Part shown: piece after piece, positions 1 to 8,280 of the stretch
How the letters are laid out: every line of letters begins with the position of its first letter
Numbering within the stretch: position 1 is the stretch's first letter
Assembly (NCBI RefSeq): GCF_025791835.1
Contig: NZ_JAOXLP010000011.1
Location: 62,001 to 126,000, forward strand
Length of the DNA: 64,000 bases
Direction: 5' to 3'
DNA from: Roseomonas xinghualingensis
Lineage (GTDB): Bacteria > Pseudomonadota > Alphaproteobacteria > Acetobacterales > Acetobacteraceae
The notes under the pieces: model-generated
What the model saw: only the letters and a program-made list of their open reading frames with translations
Database searches by the model: none
What the model was told of the DNA's origin: nothing
Made by a program: the position numbers and the translations under genes

Positions 1-333
1 ACCGTCGAACAGGTCGAAGATGCGATCGTATTCCCCGGCCCGCGCGGTGTCCGCCCCATCGGCCAGGAAGAGATGGCGGGCCCCGTTGGGGGCTTCGTCC
101 TCGGTGGTGAGCCAGATGGGCTGGAGATCCGGATCGCCGGTGGTGGGAGTGCCGTGCGGCAGCCAGTCCGGATCGGGGCAGAGCCAAAGGGCGGCGTCCA
201 GCGCCGCCAGACGCTCGGGCCCGCCCACCCGCACCACGGCGCGCCCGCCACTGGCCAGCACGCGGCCGAGCAGCTTCGGCAGCGCCACCTCCAGCGCCGT
301 GCGGGTCAGGTGGTAGAAGCCGATCTCGGTCAT
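1..333 (-). CDS. holC: DNA polymerase III chi subunit HolC (3' end outside window)
   Basis: Partial gene: 111 codons are visible from the ATG at 333 down to the window edge, and the family is about 140-150 residues long. The start MTEIGFYHLTR and the later GGRAVVRVGGPERLAALDAALW-like block are characteristic of the chi subunit, which binds SSB and the clamp loader during replication. Its ATG overlaps the stop of the upstream aminopeptidase gene (ATGA), so the two are probably translationally coupled. The holC-pepA order is common in alphaproteobacteria. The C-terminus cannot be judged. Confidence 0.88.
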   Translation of the reverse strand, partial: MTEIGFYHLTRTALEVALPKLLGRVLASGGRAVVRVGGPERLAALDAALWLCPDPDWLPHGTPTTGDPDLQPIWLTTEDEAPNGARHLFLADGADTARAGEYDRIFDLFDG

Positions 334-1796
334 GCCTCGAAACGGTCCGAGACCAGGCGGTCCAGTAGCCGTACCCCGAAGCCGCTCGGGCCTGGGGGCA
401 GGGGATAAGGGCCAGCCTCCCCGTCTTCCTCGCGCAGGTCCATCCCGGCGATGTCCAGATGCACCCAGGGGATGGATTCCTGCCCTTCGGGGCTGGCGAA
501 TTCCCGCAGGAAGGCAGCGGCATGGCAGGCGTCGGGCAGGAACTTCCCGGCCCAGCCGCCCCCTCCGCCGCCCGCAGGCAGGCAGTGGCGGAGATCGGCG
601 ATCTCGCTGTCCAGATCCGTGCGGTGCCGCTCACCGATCGGCATGGGCCAGAGTGGCTCGCCCACCGCATCGCCCGCCGCCATGGCGGCATCGCGAAGGG
701 CGGGATCATTGCCGAACAGCCCGGCGCGGTGATGGCCCAGGGCGGTGACGACGCTGCCGGTCAGCGTCGCCAAGTCAATCATGGCGCGGGGCTTTAGCCC
801 GCGTGCATGGTGCAGGGCATCGGCCAGCACCAGCCGTCCCTCCGCATCCGTGTCCACCACCTCCACCGTGCGGCCGGAGGCCATGCGGAGCACATCGCCG
901 GGGCGGTAGCTGTCGGCGGCAGTGGCGTTCTCGGCGATGGCCAGAACGGCCAGGGCCGGGGCAGGGCTGTCCCGCAGGGCCAGGGCCAGGATCGCGCCCG
1001 CGCAGGCAGCGGCGCCGGCCATGTCGGCCTTCATCGCCTCCATCCCAGGGCCATGCTTGATGCTGATGCCGCCCGTGTCGAAGGTGATGCCCTTGCCGAT
1101 GAAGGCGACCGGCGCGGCGTGGCCCTCGCCATGTCCTGGCCACCGCAGCACGACAAGGCGTGGCGGATACGTTGATCCCTGCCCCACCGCCAGCAGCCCG
1201 CCATAGCCATGGCGCTCCAGCCAGTGGCGGCCGTGAACCTCCACCTCGATTCCGTATTTCTCCAGGCGGCGCAGGCGATCGGCGAATTTGGTGGGTGCCA
1301 GGCGGTTGCCGGGCTCCGCCGCCAGGTCGCGCGCGAAGCCCACGCCACGCAGCACGGCCCGCACCCTCTCGATCTCCGGCGTGGCGGCGGCTGGGTCATC
1401 CACCAGCAATTCAAGCTGGCGCAGGGCGGCCGGTGGCTCGGCACCGTAATGGGGCAGGCGATGGGCGCGCATTCCGGCACCCATGGCCAGTGCCCCGATC
1501 TCGGGCGGGGTGAGGCCACGGGCGTCGAGGACTCCTTGCTTCGCCTCGGCCATGGAGGCCGCGGCCAGGGCCCCCGCCGCTTCCAGCCCCTGAGCGTGCG
1601 AAGAATCCACGCCAATCAGCCAGACCGTGCGCCCTTCCAGCGCGCCATCCAGCCGCAGCGCCTCGCCCTTTGCCGGATCGAAGCCGGCGGCGGCAGCGGC
1701 GGGCGCATAGGCCGCGGGCAGGAAACCGCCCGGCCGGACGGGGAGGGCGAGCGGATGCTCGTTGCGCGGGTGTCCGGTCAGGCGGAGCTTCAGCAC
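330..1796 (-). CDS. M17 leucyl aminopeptidase family protein (paralog 1)
   Basis: A 488-residue cytosolic metallo-aminopeptidase of the M17 (PepA/PepB) family. The GKGITFDTGGISIK block carries the metal-binding Lys and Asp and the catalytic Lys; MKADMAG gives another metal Asp; and DTDAEGRL gives the Asp/Glu metal ligands and catalytic Arg. The usual signature NTDAEGRL reads DTDAEGRL here, but the ligands themselves are all present. It lies directly downstream of a second M17 gene (13-bp gap) and overlaps holC. It is probably active on N-terminal residues of peptides; specificity relative to its neighbour is unknown. Confidence 0.9.
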   Translation of the reverse strand: MLKLRLTGHPRNEHPLALPVRPGGFLPAAYAPAAAAAGFDPAKGEALRLDGALEGRTVWLIGVDSSHAQGLEAAGALAAASMAEAKQGVLDARGLTPPEIGALAMGAGMRAHRLPHYGAEPPAALRQLELLVDDPAAATPEIERVRAVLRGVGFARDLAAEPGNRLAPTKFADRLRRLEKYGIEVEVHGRHWLERHGYGGLLAVGQGSTYPPRLVVLRWPGHGEGHAAPVAFIGKGITFDTGGISIKHGPGMEAMKADMAGAAACAGAILALALRDSPAPALAVLAIAENATAADSYRPGDVLRMASGRTVEVVDTDAEGRLVLADALHHARGLKPRAMIDLATLTGSVVTALGHHRAGLFGNDPALRDAAMAAGDAVGEPLWPMPIGERHRTDLDSEIADLRHCLPAGGGGGGWAGKFLPDACHAAAFLREFASPEGQESIPWVHLDIAGMDLREEDGEAGPYPLPPGPSGFGVRLLDRLVSDRFEA

Positions 1797-1809
1797 CTCG
1801 GCACGCGCC

Positions 1810-3492
1810 TCAGCGGCGTGGGCGGCGGGTCGCCGGGCGGCGGGCAGGGCGCGGCGGAACAGGTTCCGTCCCTGGGCGCGCCGGCAGGTCCGGCGTCGGC
1901 AGCAGTGGCTCGGAAGCCTCGGTGCCCTCGGACAGCACGGCGGGGGATTCGCTGCCCTCGCCGGTCACCGCCGCCTCTTCCTCTGCGGCGGGCTCGGGCT
2001 GGGCGGCTGCTTGTCCCTCATGGTGCTCGGCCACCAGACGGTCCAGCAGGCGCACGCCCCAGGCCGTCGCGCCCTTCGGCGTGGTGGGCTGGTCCTTGCT
2101 GCCCCAGGCGACCCCGGCGATGTCCAGATGCGCCCAGGGGCAGCCATCCACAAAGCGCTGCAGGAACTGCGCGGCGGTGATGGAGCCGCCGGGCCGGCCG
2201 CCGACATTCTTCATGTCCGCGATGTCGGAGCGGATCTGGCGGTCATAGGCCTCGCCCAGCGGCATGCGCCAGGCGAGTTCACCCACCGACTTGCCGGCCT
2301 CCTCGATGCGGCGCGCGAGGCCGTCGTCATTCGAGAACAACCCGGCATGCTCATGGCCGAGCGCCACGATGATCGCGCCGGTCAGGGTGGCCAGGTTCAC
2401 CATGAAGGCCGGGTCGAAGCGCTTCTTGCAGTAGGCGAGCACGTCGGCGAGGACGAGGCGCCCTTCCGCATCCGTGTTGATCACCTCGATCGTCTGGCCG
2501 GAATAGGAGGTGACGACATCGCCCGGGCGCGTGGCGGTGCCGGAGGGCATGTTCTCCACCAGACCGACGATGCCCACGGCATCCACCTTCGCCTTGCGGC
2601 CGGCGAGGGCGGCCATCAGCCCCGCCACGGTGCCGGCGCCGGCCATGTCCCACTTCATGTCCTCCATGCCGCCCGCGGGCTTGATGGAGATGCCGCCCGT
2701 GTCGAAGGTCACGCCCTTGCCGATAAAGGCGACGGGCTTGCTGTCCCTCTTCCTCGTATCCGTGCCGTTCCAGCGCATCACCACCATGCGCGGCGGCTGG
2801 GCCGAGCCCTGGGAGACGCAGAGCATGGAGCCGAAGCCGAGCTTCTCCAGGTCCTTCTGCCCGAAGACCTCCACCTCCACGCCCAGCTTCTCCAGCTTGC
2901 GCAGGCGGTCGGCGAATTCGGGCGGGTTCAGGACATTGGCGGGCTCGCTGACCAGCTCGCGGGTCAGGAACACGCCCTCGGCCACGGCGCGGCGGGAGGC
3001 CCATTCGGCCTTGGCGGAGGCGGGGTCCTCGCACAGCACCTTGATGGCGGAGAGGCGCGGCTTGTCCTCGGGCTTCTCGGTGGTGCGGTAGCGGTCGAAG
3101 CGCCAGGCGCGCAGCACGGCGCCAAGCGCCAGATCCGCCGGCGCCCCGGCCCAGCCGGTGATGGCGCGCGCATCGATGGAGGCCATCGCCTCCTTGCCCA
3201 GCGCCGTGACCGCCGTGCCGCCCGCGGCTTCCACCGCGGTGGCATTCAGCGCCTCGCGCTTGCCCAGGCCGACCAGCACCAGGCGGGAGAGGCCTCCGCC
3301 CGGGGCGAAGAGGGTCGCCGTCTGCCCCTTGCGTCCCTTGAACTCCGCCGCCGCCAGGCCGCGTGCGACATGGCCGCCGAGCAGCTTGTCCCATTCCGCG
3401 ACCAGCCCGCCACCGAGATCCTCTTCGGCCAGCGGCAGGACGAGGGCGCCGCTCTCGGGCAGGGCGGGCTTGGCGAAGGCGATGTCGAGCAT
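1810..3492 (-). CDS. pepA: Leucyl aminopeptidase PepA with C-terminal low-complexity tail
   Basis: A 560-residue M17 aminopeptidase. The ATG at 3492 is chosen because MLDIAFAKPALPESG matches the family N-terminus; a GTG at 3531 would add 13 residues. GKGVTFDTGGISIK, MKWDMAG and NTDAEGRL supply every metal and catalytic residue of the family. The catalytic domain ends near GVRLLDRLVAEHHEG and is followed by about 67 residues rich in Glu, Pro, Ala and finally Arg, which is absent from typical 480-500 residue PepA proteins and is probably disordered. It is first in a minus-strand run pepA, M17 paralog, holC. Confidence 0.92.
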   Translation of the reverse strand: MLDIAFAKPALPESGALVLPLAEEDLGGGLVAEWDKLLGGHVARGLAAAEFKGRKGQTATLFAPGGGLSRLVLVGLGKREALNATAVEAAGGTAVTALGKEAMASIDARAITGWAGAPADLALGAVLRAWRFDRYRTTEKPEDKPRLSAIKVLCEDPASAKAEWASRRAVAEGVFLTRELVSEPANVLNPPEFADRLRKLEKLGVEVEVFGQKDLEKLGFGSMLCVSQGSAQPPRMVVMRWNGTDTRKRDSKPVAFIGKGVTFDTGGISIKPAGGMEDMKWDMAGAGTVAGLMAALAGRKAKVDAVGIVGLVENMPSGTATRPGDVVTSYSGQTIEVINTDAEGRLVLADVLAYCKKRFDPAFMVNLATLTGAIIVALGHEHAGLFSNDDGLARRIEEAGKSVGELAWRMPLGEAYDRQIRSDIADMKNVGGRPGGSITAAQFLQRFVDGCPWAHLDIAGVAWGSKDQPTTPKGATAWGVRLLDRLVAEHHEGQAAAQPEPAAEEEAAVTGEGSESPAVLSEGTEASEPLLPTPDLPARPGTEPVPPRPARRPATRRPRR

Positions 3493-3754
3493 GTGGAGGT
3501 CCCGGATTGCGTCCTGCCGCAGAGATAGCACCCGTGCGGCGATCCGCCATGCCGCGCTACGGAATCAACCCCCGTCGCCCGTGGTTTCATCCTTTCGCCA
3601 GCCGATGCTAGCCTTGCGGCCGGTCGGAAAAGGCGGTGCCGGTGTGGTTAGCCCGGCCATCCCGCGAGGGATTCTGACCGGCGCGCCCGCGCCGAGTCCC
3701 GCGGCCCTGAACCGCCCGCGTATGCCGCGCGGAGGCGTATGAAGGGACGTATCC

Positions 3755-4174
3755 ATGCAGCAGCAGATTTCGGTCATCACTCTGGGCGTGGAGGATCTCG
3801 CCCGTTCCCGCCGCTTCTATGCGGAAGGCTTCGGCTGGCGGCCGGCCTTCGAAAATGGCGAGATCATCTTCTATCAGATGAACGGGCTGGTGCTCGGCAC
3901 CTGGCTCCGCACGGCTCTGGCGGCGGATACAGGGCGGGAGGTGCTGCCTTCGGGCAGCTTCACTCTGGCCCATAACGTGCCGGCGGCGGAGGATGTACAG
4001 CCGCTCATCGACCGGCTGGTGGCGGTGGGCGGCCGGATGCTGCGTGCCGCCGATGCGCCGCCCCATGGCGGGATGCGCGGCTATGCCGCCGATCCGGATG
4101 GCCATGCCTGGGAAATCGCCTGGAACCCCGCCTGGGCCATCGACGAGCGCGGGCTGGTGACATTCGGCCTCTGA
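3755..4174 (+). CDS. VOC (glyoxalase/dioxygenase-fold) family protein
   Basis: A 139-residue single-module vicinal-oxygen-chelate protein. It begins QISVITLGVEDLARSRRFYAEGFGW, the typical beta-alpha start of the fold, and ends with DPDGHAWEIAWNP, the usual C-terminal strand with a metal-ligand-like Glu. Such proteins include glyoxalases, dioxygenases and fosfomycin-resistance-like enzymes; nothing here fixes the substrate. The ATG follows an AGGGA ribosome-binding site at about 3741. It is transcribed away from pepA across a 262-bp divergent intergenic region that must hold both promoters. Confidence 0.85.
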   Translation: MQQQISVITLGVEDLARSRRFYAEGFGWRPAFENGEIIFYQMNGLVLGTWLRTALAADTGREVLPSGSFTLAHNVPAAEDVQPLIDRLVAVGGRMLRAADAPPHGGMRGYAADPDGHAWEIAWNPAWAIDERGLVTFGL

Positions 4175-4260
4175 TCAGCCCCATCGGCGAGGCCCGGCTT
4201 CCAGCGTGAATCGGCAGGATTGGGCTGCCCTGGCATCGCCGCCCGCGCTATCCCCATCGC

Positions 4261-5028
4261 ATGACCGACGAAGACCTGCTCGATCTGGCCGCCACCCTGG
4301 CCGAACGCGCCGCCCATGCCATCAACGCCATCCGGGCCGCGGGCTTCGCGGTGGAGCGCAAGACGGATGAATCCCCTGTCACTGAGGCGGACCGGGTGGC
4401 CGAGGCGCTGATCGTGGAAGGGCTGCGCGCCGCCACGCCCGACATCCCTGTGGTGGCGGAGGAGGAGGTCGCGGCCGGGTTGGTCACGGCACTGGCTCCT
4501 CGCACCTGGTTGGTGGATCCGCTGGACGGCACGCGGGAATTCGCCGCCGGCCATGACAGCTTCACTGTGAATGTGGGGCTGGTGCAGGACGGGCGTGCCT
4601 ATCTGGGCGCCGTGGCCGTGCCGGCGACCATGGAGATCTTTGCCGGCATCGTGCCGGTGAGCCTTGCCTGGAAGCGCGATGCCGCCGGGAAGCGCCCCAT
4701 CCGCGCCCGCGCCATCCCGGCGGAGGGCGCGACGGTCCTCGCCTCCCGCCATTACTCCGATGATCCGCGCCTGGACCGCTTCCTGGAGGGGCGGAAGGTC
4801 GCCCATATCCAGAAGATCGGCTCCGCCGTGAAGTTCTGCCGGCTGGCGGAAGGGGCGGGCGATCTCTACCCGCGTTTTGGCCGCACGATGGAATGGGACA
4901 CCGCCGCACCCCAGGCGGTGCTGGAGGCGGCCGGGGGAAGCGTGACGGGCTTCGATGGCCAGCCCCTGCGCTATGGCAAGCCGGATTTCGAGAACCATCC
5001 CTTCCTCGCCCAGGGCCTTCCCGCGTGA
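4261..5028 (+). CDS. cysQ: 3'(2'),5'-bisphosphate nucleotidase CysQ (inositol monophosphatase family)
   Basis: A 255-residue Mg-dependent phosphatase. The metal-binding motifs are visible: EEE at residues 67-69, DPLDGT at 86-91 and WDTAAP at about 212-217. CysQ-type enzymes dephosphorylate 3'-phosphoadenosine 5'-phosphate formed during sulfate assimilation and related sulfo-transfer. The stop codon overlaps the GTG start of the next gene (GTGA), so expression is coupled to the threonylcarbamoyl-AMP synthase gene. Another IMPase-family substrate is possible, but the motif spacing favours CysQ. Confidence 0.88.
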   Translation: MTDEDLLDLAATLAERAAHAINAIRAAGFAVERKTDESPVTEADRVAEALIVEGLRAATPDIPVVAEEEVAAGLVTALAPRTWLVDPLDGTREFAAGHDSFTVNVGLVQDGRAYLGAVAVPATMEIFAGIVPVSLAWKRDAAGKRPIRARAIPAEGATVLASRHYSDDPRLDRFLEGRKVAHIQKIGSAVKFCRLAEGAGDLYPRFGRTMEWDTAAPQAVLEAAGGSVTGFDGQPLRYGKPDFENHPFLAQGLPA

Positions 5029-5987
5029 CGGAGCGGCTTTCGCCAACGGATGTCCCGCGCGCCGCGGCCCTGCTGCGGGAGGGTGCGCTCGTATCCTTCC
5101 CGACGGAGACGGTCTATGGCCTCGGCGCCGATGCGCGGAACGGGCGGGCCGTGGCGGCGATCTTCGAGGCGAAGGGCCGCCCGCATTTCAACCCGCTGAT
5201 CAGCCATTTCCCCGATGCGGAATCCGCCTTTGCCGAGGTGGTGCCGGATGACCGTGCTAGGGCCCTGGCTGCCCGCTTCTGGCCCGGCCCGCTGACCCTG
5301 GTCCTGCCACGCCGCGCCGACAGCCGGATCGACCTGCTGACCGGTGCCGGGCTGGACACGCTGGCGGTGCGCGTGCCCGCCCATCCCCTGGCACAGGCCC
5401 TGCTGCGGGCGGCGGGCACTCCGGTTGCCGCCCCTTCCGCCAACCGCTCCGGCGGCGTCTCTCCCACCACGGCGGCTCATGTGCTGGAGGGGCTGTCCGG
5501 CCGCATCGCCGCCGTGGTCGATGGCGGCCCATGCGAGGTGGGCGTGGAAAGCACGGTGCTGGACCTGAGCGGCCTGACGCCCGTGCTGCTGCGCCCCGGC
5601 GGCGTGCCGGCCGAGGCGATCGAGGCGGTGACCGGCCCGCTGCTACGCCCGGAGCAGGCCGGGGAGGGAGAGGCCCTGCGCTCCCCCGGCATGATGCTGT
5701 CCCATTACGCTCCGGGCCTGCCGGTGCGGCTCGATGCGCGGGAAGCGGCGCCGGACGAGGCGCTGCTGGCCTTCGGCCCGCCGCTTCCGGGGGCGGCCGT
5801 GACCTGGAACCTCTCCGGGCGGGGCGATCCCGCCGAGGCCGCAGCCCGGCTCTTCGCCGGGCTGCGCTGGCTGGATGCGGAAGGCGCGCGGCTGAACTTG
5901 CGCGGCATCGCCGCCATGCCCGTGCCCATGGCCGGGCTGGGAGAAGCGATCAACGACCGGCTGCGGCGCGCCGCCGCGCCGCGCTGA
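5025..5987 (+). CDS. Threonylcarbamoyl-AMP synthase, long Sua5/YwlC type
   Basis: A 320-residue enzyme that makes L-threonylcarbamoyl-AMP from Thr, bicarbonate and ATP for the t6A modification of tRNAs reading ANN codons. The N-terminal YrdC domain has SFPTETVYGLG, KGRPHFNPLI and PSANRSGGVSPT; the C-terminal Sua5 domain starts around SPGMMLSHYAP. The GTG at 5025, overlapping the cysQ stop, is preferred over upstream in-frame starts that would lie inside cysQ. The two-domain form is the Sua5 version rather than the short TsaC version. Confidence 0.92.
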   Translation: MTERLSPTDVPRAAALLREGALVSFPTETVYGLGADARNGRAVAAIFEAKGRPHFNPLISHFPDAESAFAEVVPDDRARALAARFWPGPLTLVLPRRADSRIDLLTGAGLDTLAVRVPAHPLAQALLRAAGTPVAAPSANRSGGVSPTTAAHVLEGLSGRIAAVVDGGPCEVGVESTVLDLSGLTPVLLRPGGVPAEAIEAVTGPLLRPEQAGEGEALRSPGMMLSHYAPGLPVRLDAREAAPDEALLAFGPPLPGAAVTWNLSGRGDPAEAAARLFAGLRWLDAEGARLNLRGIAAMPVPMAGLGEAINDRLRRAAAPR

Positions 5988-6029
5988 CCCCCTCTTGCCC
6001 TCCGCCCCCGCCGGGCGGAGTCTGCCGTC

Positions 6030-6614
6030 GTGTCCGGTAAAGCCTCGATTCCGTCCGAAGAACCTCCCCTTAACCCGCCGCCCGGCCCCGCGCAGCTTTT
6101 CGCCGCCTTTGCCAAGGCAGGGCTGCTCGGCTTCGGCGGCGCCCAGGTCTGGGTCCGCCGCGCCCTTGTCGAGGAGCGGCGCTGGATGAGCGAGCGCGAC
6201 TATGCCGAGGTGCTCGGCCTGGGCCAGGTGCTGCCCGGTCCGAACGTGGGCAATGCGGCGGTGATGATCGGGCGGCGCTTCGCCGGGCTGCTCGGTGCCT
6301 TCGCGGCCACGGGCGGGCTCTATGTCGGGCCGCTGATCATCCTGATGTCGCTCGTCCTGCTCTGGCAGGAATTCGCCGATAATCCGCTTGTCAGCGCCTT
6401 CATGCATGGCACGGCTTGCGCGGCGGCGGGGATGGTGATCGGCAACGGGTTGCGCATGTCCACCCGCCTGCGCCCGCCGCCGGAACTGATCGCCATCGGG
6501 CTGCTCTCGATGGTGGCCGCCGCCTGGTTCCGCGTGCCCCTGCCGCTCATCGTGCTGGTGCTGGGCCCGATTTCCATTGCCGCCGTGGTCTGGCGCGGGC
6601 GGAGGTCGCCATGA
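6030..6614 (+). CDS. Chromate transporter, N-terminal half-size subunit
   Basis: A 194-residue membrane protein, one half of a CHR-family transporter. It contains the repeat signature GFGGAQVWVRRALVEERRWMSE and LGLGQVLPGPNVGNAAV, followed by several hydrophobic helices. GTG start at 6030. Its stop overlaps the ATG of the second half (ATGA). In full-length ChrA both halves are fused; short paired CHR proteins work together. The role is probably chromate or related oxyanion efflux, but it could transport another anion. Confidence 0.86.
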   Translation: MSGKASIPSEEPPLNPPPGPAQLFAAFAKAGLLGFGGAQVWVRRALVEERRWMSERDYAEVLGLGQVLPGPNVGNAAVMIGRRFAGLLGAFAATGGLYVGPLIILMSLVLLWQEFADNPLVSAFMHGTACAAAGMVIGNGLRMSTRLRPPPELIAIGLLSMVAAAWFRVPLPLIVLVLGPISIAAVVWRGRRSP

Positions 6615-7150
6615 CCGCCGAGGCCTGGGATATCCTCGTCTTCTTCCTCAAGCTCTCCCTGCTTGCCGTGGGTGGCGCCAATGCCGCGGTGCCGGAGATG
6701 CATCGCGAGGTGGTGGAAACCCGCCAATGGATGAGCGACGCGACCTTCAGCCAGGGCTATGCGCTGGCCGCCGCCGCGCCGGGGCCGAACGTGCTCTTCG
6801 TGGCGGTGATTGGCTGGCATGTGGCGGGCGCGCAGGGGTTGGCGGCGAGCCTGATCGGCTTTCTCGGCCCGACTTTCCTGCTTTCCTGGGCGGTGGCGAT
6901 GCTGACGCAACGGCTGGCTGGGGATGCGCGGCTGGCGGCATTGCGGGCCGGGCTGGTGCCGGTGGCGATCGGGCTGATCCTGGCCACCGGCCTCGTCACC
7001 GCCGGAGCCTCGGCGCGGGGGACCAGCATCGAGGTGACGGTGGCTCTCCTGATCACCCTGACCTCCACCATCTTCGTCTGGCGCTCGGACTATTCGCCGA
7101 TATGGACGCTGCTGGGGGGCGGGGTGCTCGGCTTGCTGCTGCTCCGGTAG
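6611..7150 (+). CDS. Chromate transporter, C-terminal half-size subunit
   Basis: A 179-residue partner of the preceding gene. It has the same internal signature in diverged form: AVGGANAAVPEMHREVVETRQWMSD and AAAAPGPNVLFVAVIGW. The ATG at 6611 is preceded by GGAGG at 6601-6605 and overlaps the upstream stop. About six hydrophobic segments are seen. The two genes are homologous to one another, consistent with an ancestral duplication kept as separate subunits of opposite topology. Confidence 0.86.
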   Translation: MTAEAWDILVFFLKLSLLAVGGANAAVPEMHREVVETRQWMSDATFSQGYALAAAAPGPNVLFVAVIGWHVAGAQGLAASLIGFLGPTFLLSWAVAMLTQRLAGDARLAALRAGLVPVAIGLILATGLVTAGASARGTSIEVTVALLITLTSTIFVWRSDYSPIWTLLGGGVLGLLLLR

Positions 7151-7238
7151 CTGCGGCATACGATACGCATTCGCAGCTATTGCTCGGGGAGCGGCCCTGG
7201 AACAAATTGGCTGCTCATAATCAGAACGAGGCCTCTCC

Positions 7239-8258
7239 ATGAGCCGCCCGCGGAACGCCCTTCTCCTTGCCCTCTCGCTGTTTCTGGCGCCCGTGGCGGT
7301 CCGGGCGGCCGAGGTCAACCTCTACACGACGCGCGAGCCGGGCCTGATGCGCCCGCTGACCGAGCGCTTCACCCAGGAGACGGGGATCACGGTGAACACC
7401 GTCTTCGTCCAGGGCGGTTTGGCCGAGCGGCTGGAGGCCGAGGGTAGCCGTTCCCGTGCGGATGTCGCCATGGTGGTGGATGTCGGCAACCTGATGGAGC
7501 TGGTGGATCGCAACCTCACCCAGCCGGTGCAGTCCCAGGCGCTGGAAGCGGCCATTCCGGCTGGGCTGCGCGACCCGCAGGGCCGCTGGTTCGCCCTCTC
7601 CACCCGCGCGCGGGCCATCTATGCCTCCCGCGAGCGCATCCCGGAGGCCGATGCCGCGAAGCTGACCTATGAGGATCTGGCCGATCCACGCTTCAAGGGC
7701 CGCGTCTGCATCCGCTCCGGCCAGCATCCCTACAACACCGCCCTCTTTTCGATCCTGCTGGTCGAGCATGGGGAGACTTGGCTGCGCGATTACCTGACGA
7801 AGCTGAGGGGCAACCTGGCCCGCCGCGCCACGGGCGGCGACCGCGAGGTGGCGCGCGACATCCTTGCCGGCATCTGCGATGTCGGCCTCGCCAACACCTA
7901 TTACGCCGGGCTGATGCTCTCCGGCCGGGGTGGCGAGGAGCAGAAGCGCTGGGGCGAGGCGGTGCGGGTGATCCTGCCGTCCGGCAAGACGGCGGTGAAC
8001 ATCTCGGGCGGCGCCGTGACGCGCCATGCGCCGAACCGCGCTGAGGCAATCCGCTTCCTGGAGTTCCTCGCCTCGCCCGAGGCGCAGACCGTCTATGCCA
8101 ATGGCAATTTCGAGAACCCGGTGCGCCCCGGCACGCCGACCAACCCGATCGTCGAGGGTTTTGGCGAGCTGAAGCCGCGCGAGGTCTTGCTGCCGGAGGT
8201 GGCCGCCCGCCGCGCGGCCGCCAGCCGGATCGTGGACGAGGTCGGCTTCGACCGCTGA
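7239..8258 (+). CDS. Ferric-iron ABC transporter substrate-binding protein (FbpA/FutA-like)
   Basis: A 339-residue periplasmic binding protein with a clear signal peptide (cleavage after about residue 25, ...VAVRA). The mature protein begins AEVNLYTTREP, typical of the iron(III)-binding family, and has the paired tyrosines of the iron site in the motif ANTYYAGLM. The next gene is the cognate fused permease. A short AT-richer leader (7151-7238) precedes it and probably carries the promoter; I could not assign a Fur or RirA site. The substrate is probably Fe(III), perhaps as a chelate. Confidence 0.9.
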   Translation: MSRPRNALLLALSLFLAPVAVRAAEVNLYTTREPGLMRPLTERFTQETGITVNTVFVQGGLAERLEAEGSRSRADVAMVVDVGNLMELVDRNLTQPVQSQALEAAIPAGLRDPQGRWFALSTRARAIYASRERIPEADAAKLTYEDLADPRFKGRVCIRSGQHPYNTALFSILLVEHGETWLRDYLTKLRGNLARRATGGDREVARDILAGICDVGLANTYYAGLMLSGRGGEEQKRWGEAVRVILPSGKTAVNISGGAVTRHAPNRAEAIRFLEFLASPEAQTVYANGNFENPVRPGTPTNPIVEGFGELKPREVLLPEVAARRAAASRIVDEVGFDR

Positions 8259-8280
8259 GAGGGGCTTCGGCCGCCGGTCT

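Noticed and set aside
1762..3528. 588-codon open frame on the plus strand opposite pepA
   Set aside because: It is an antisense frame kept open by high-G+C codon use; the minus strand encodes a clear M17 peptidase with every motif.
7151..7238. Fur- or RirA-type iron box ahead of the iron-binding protein gene
   Set aside because: The AT-rich segment does not match the GATAAT repeats or TGA-N9-TCA pattern well enough.
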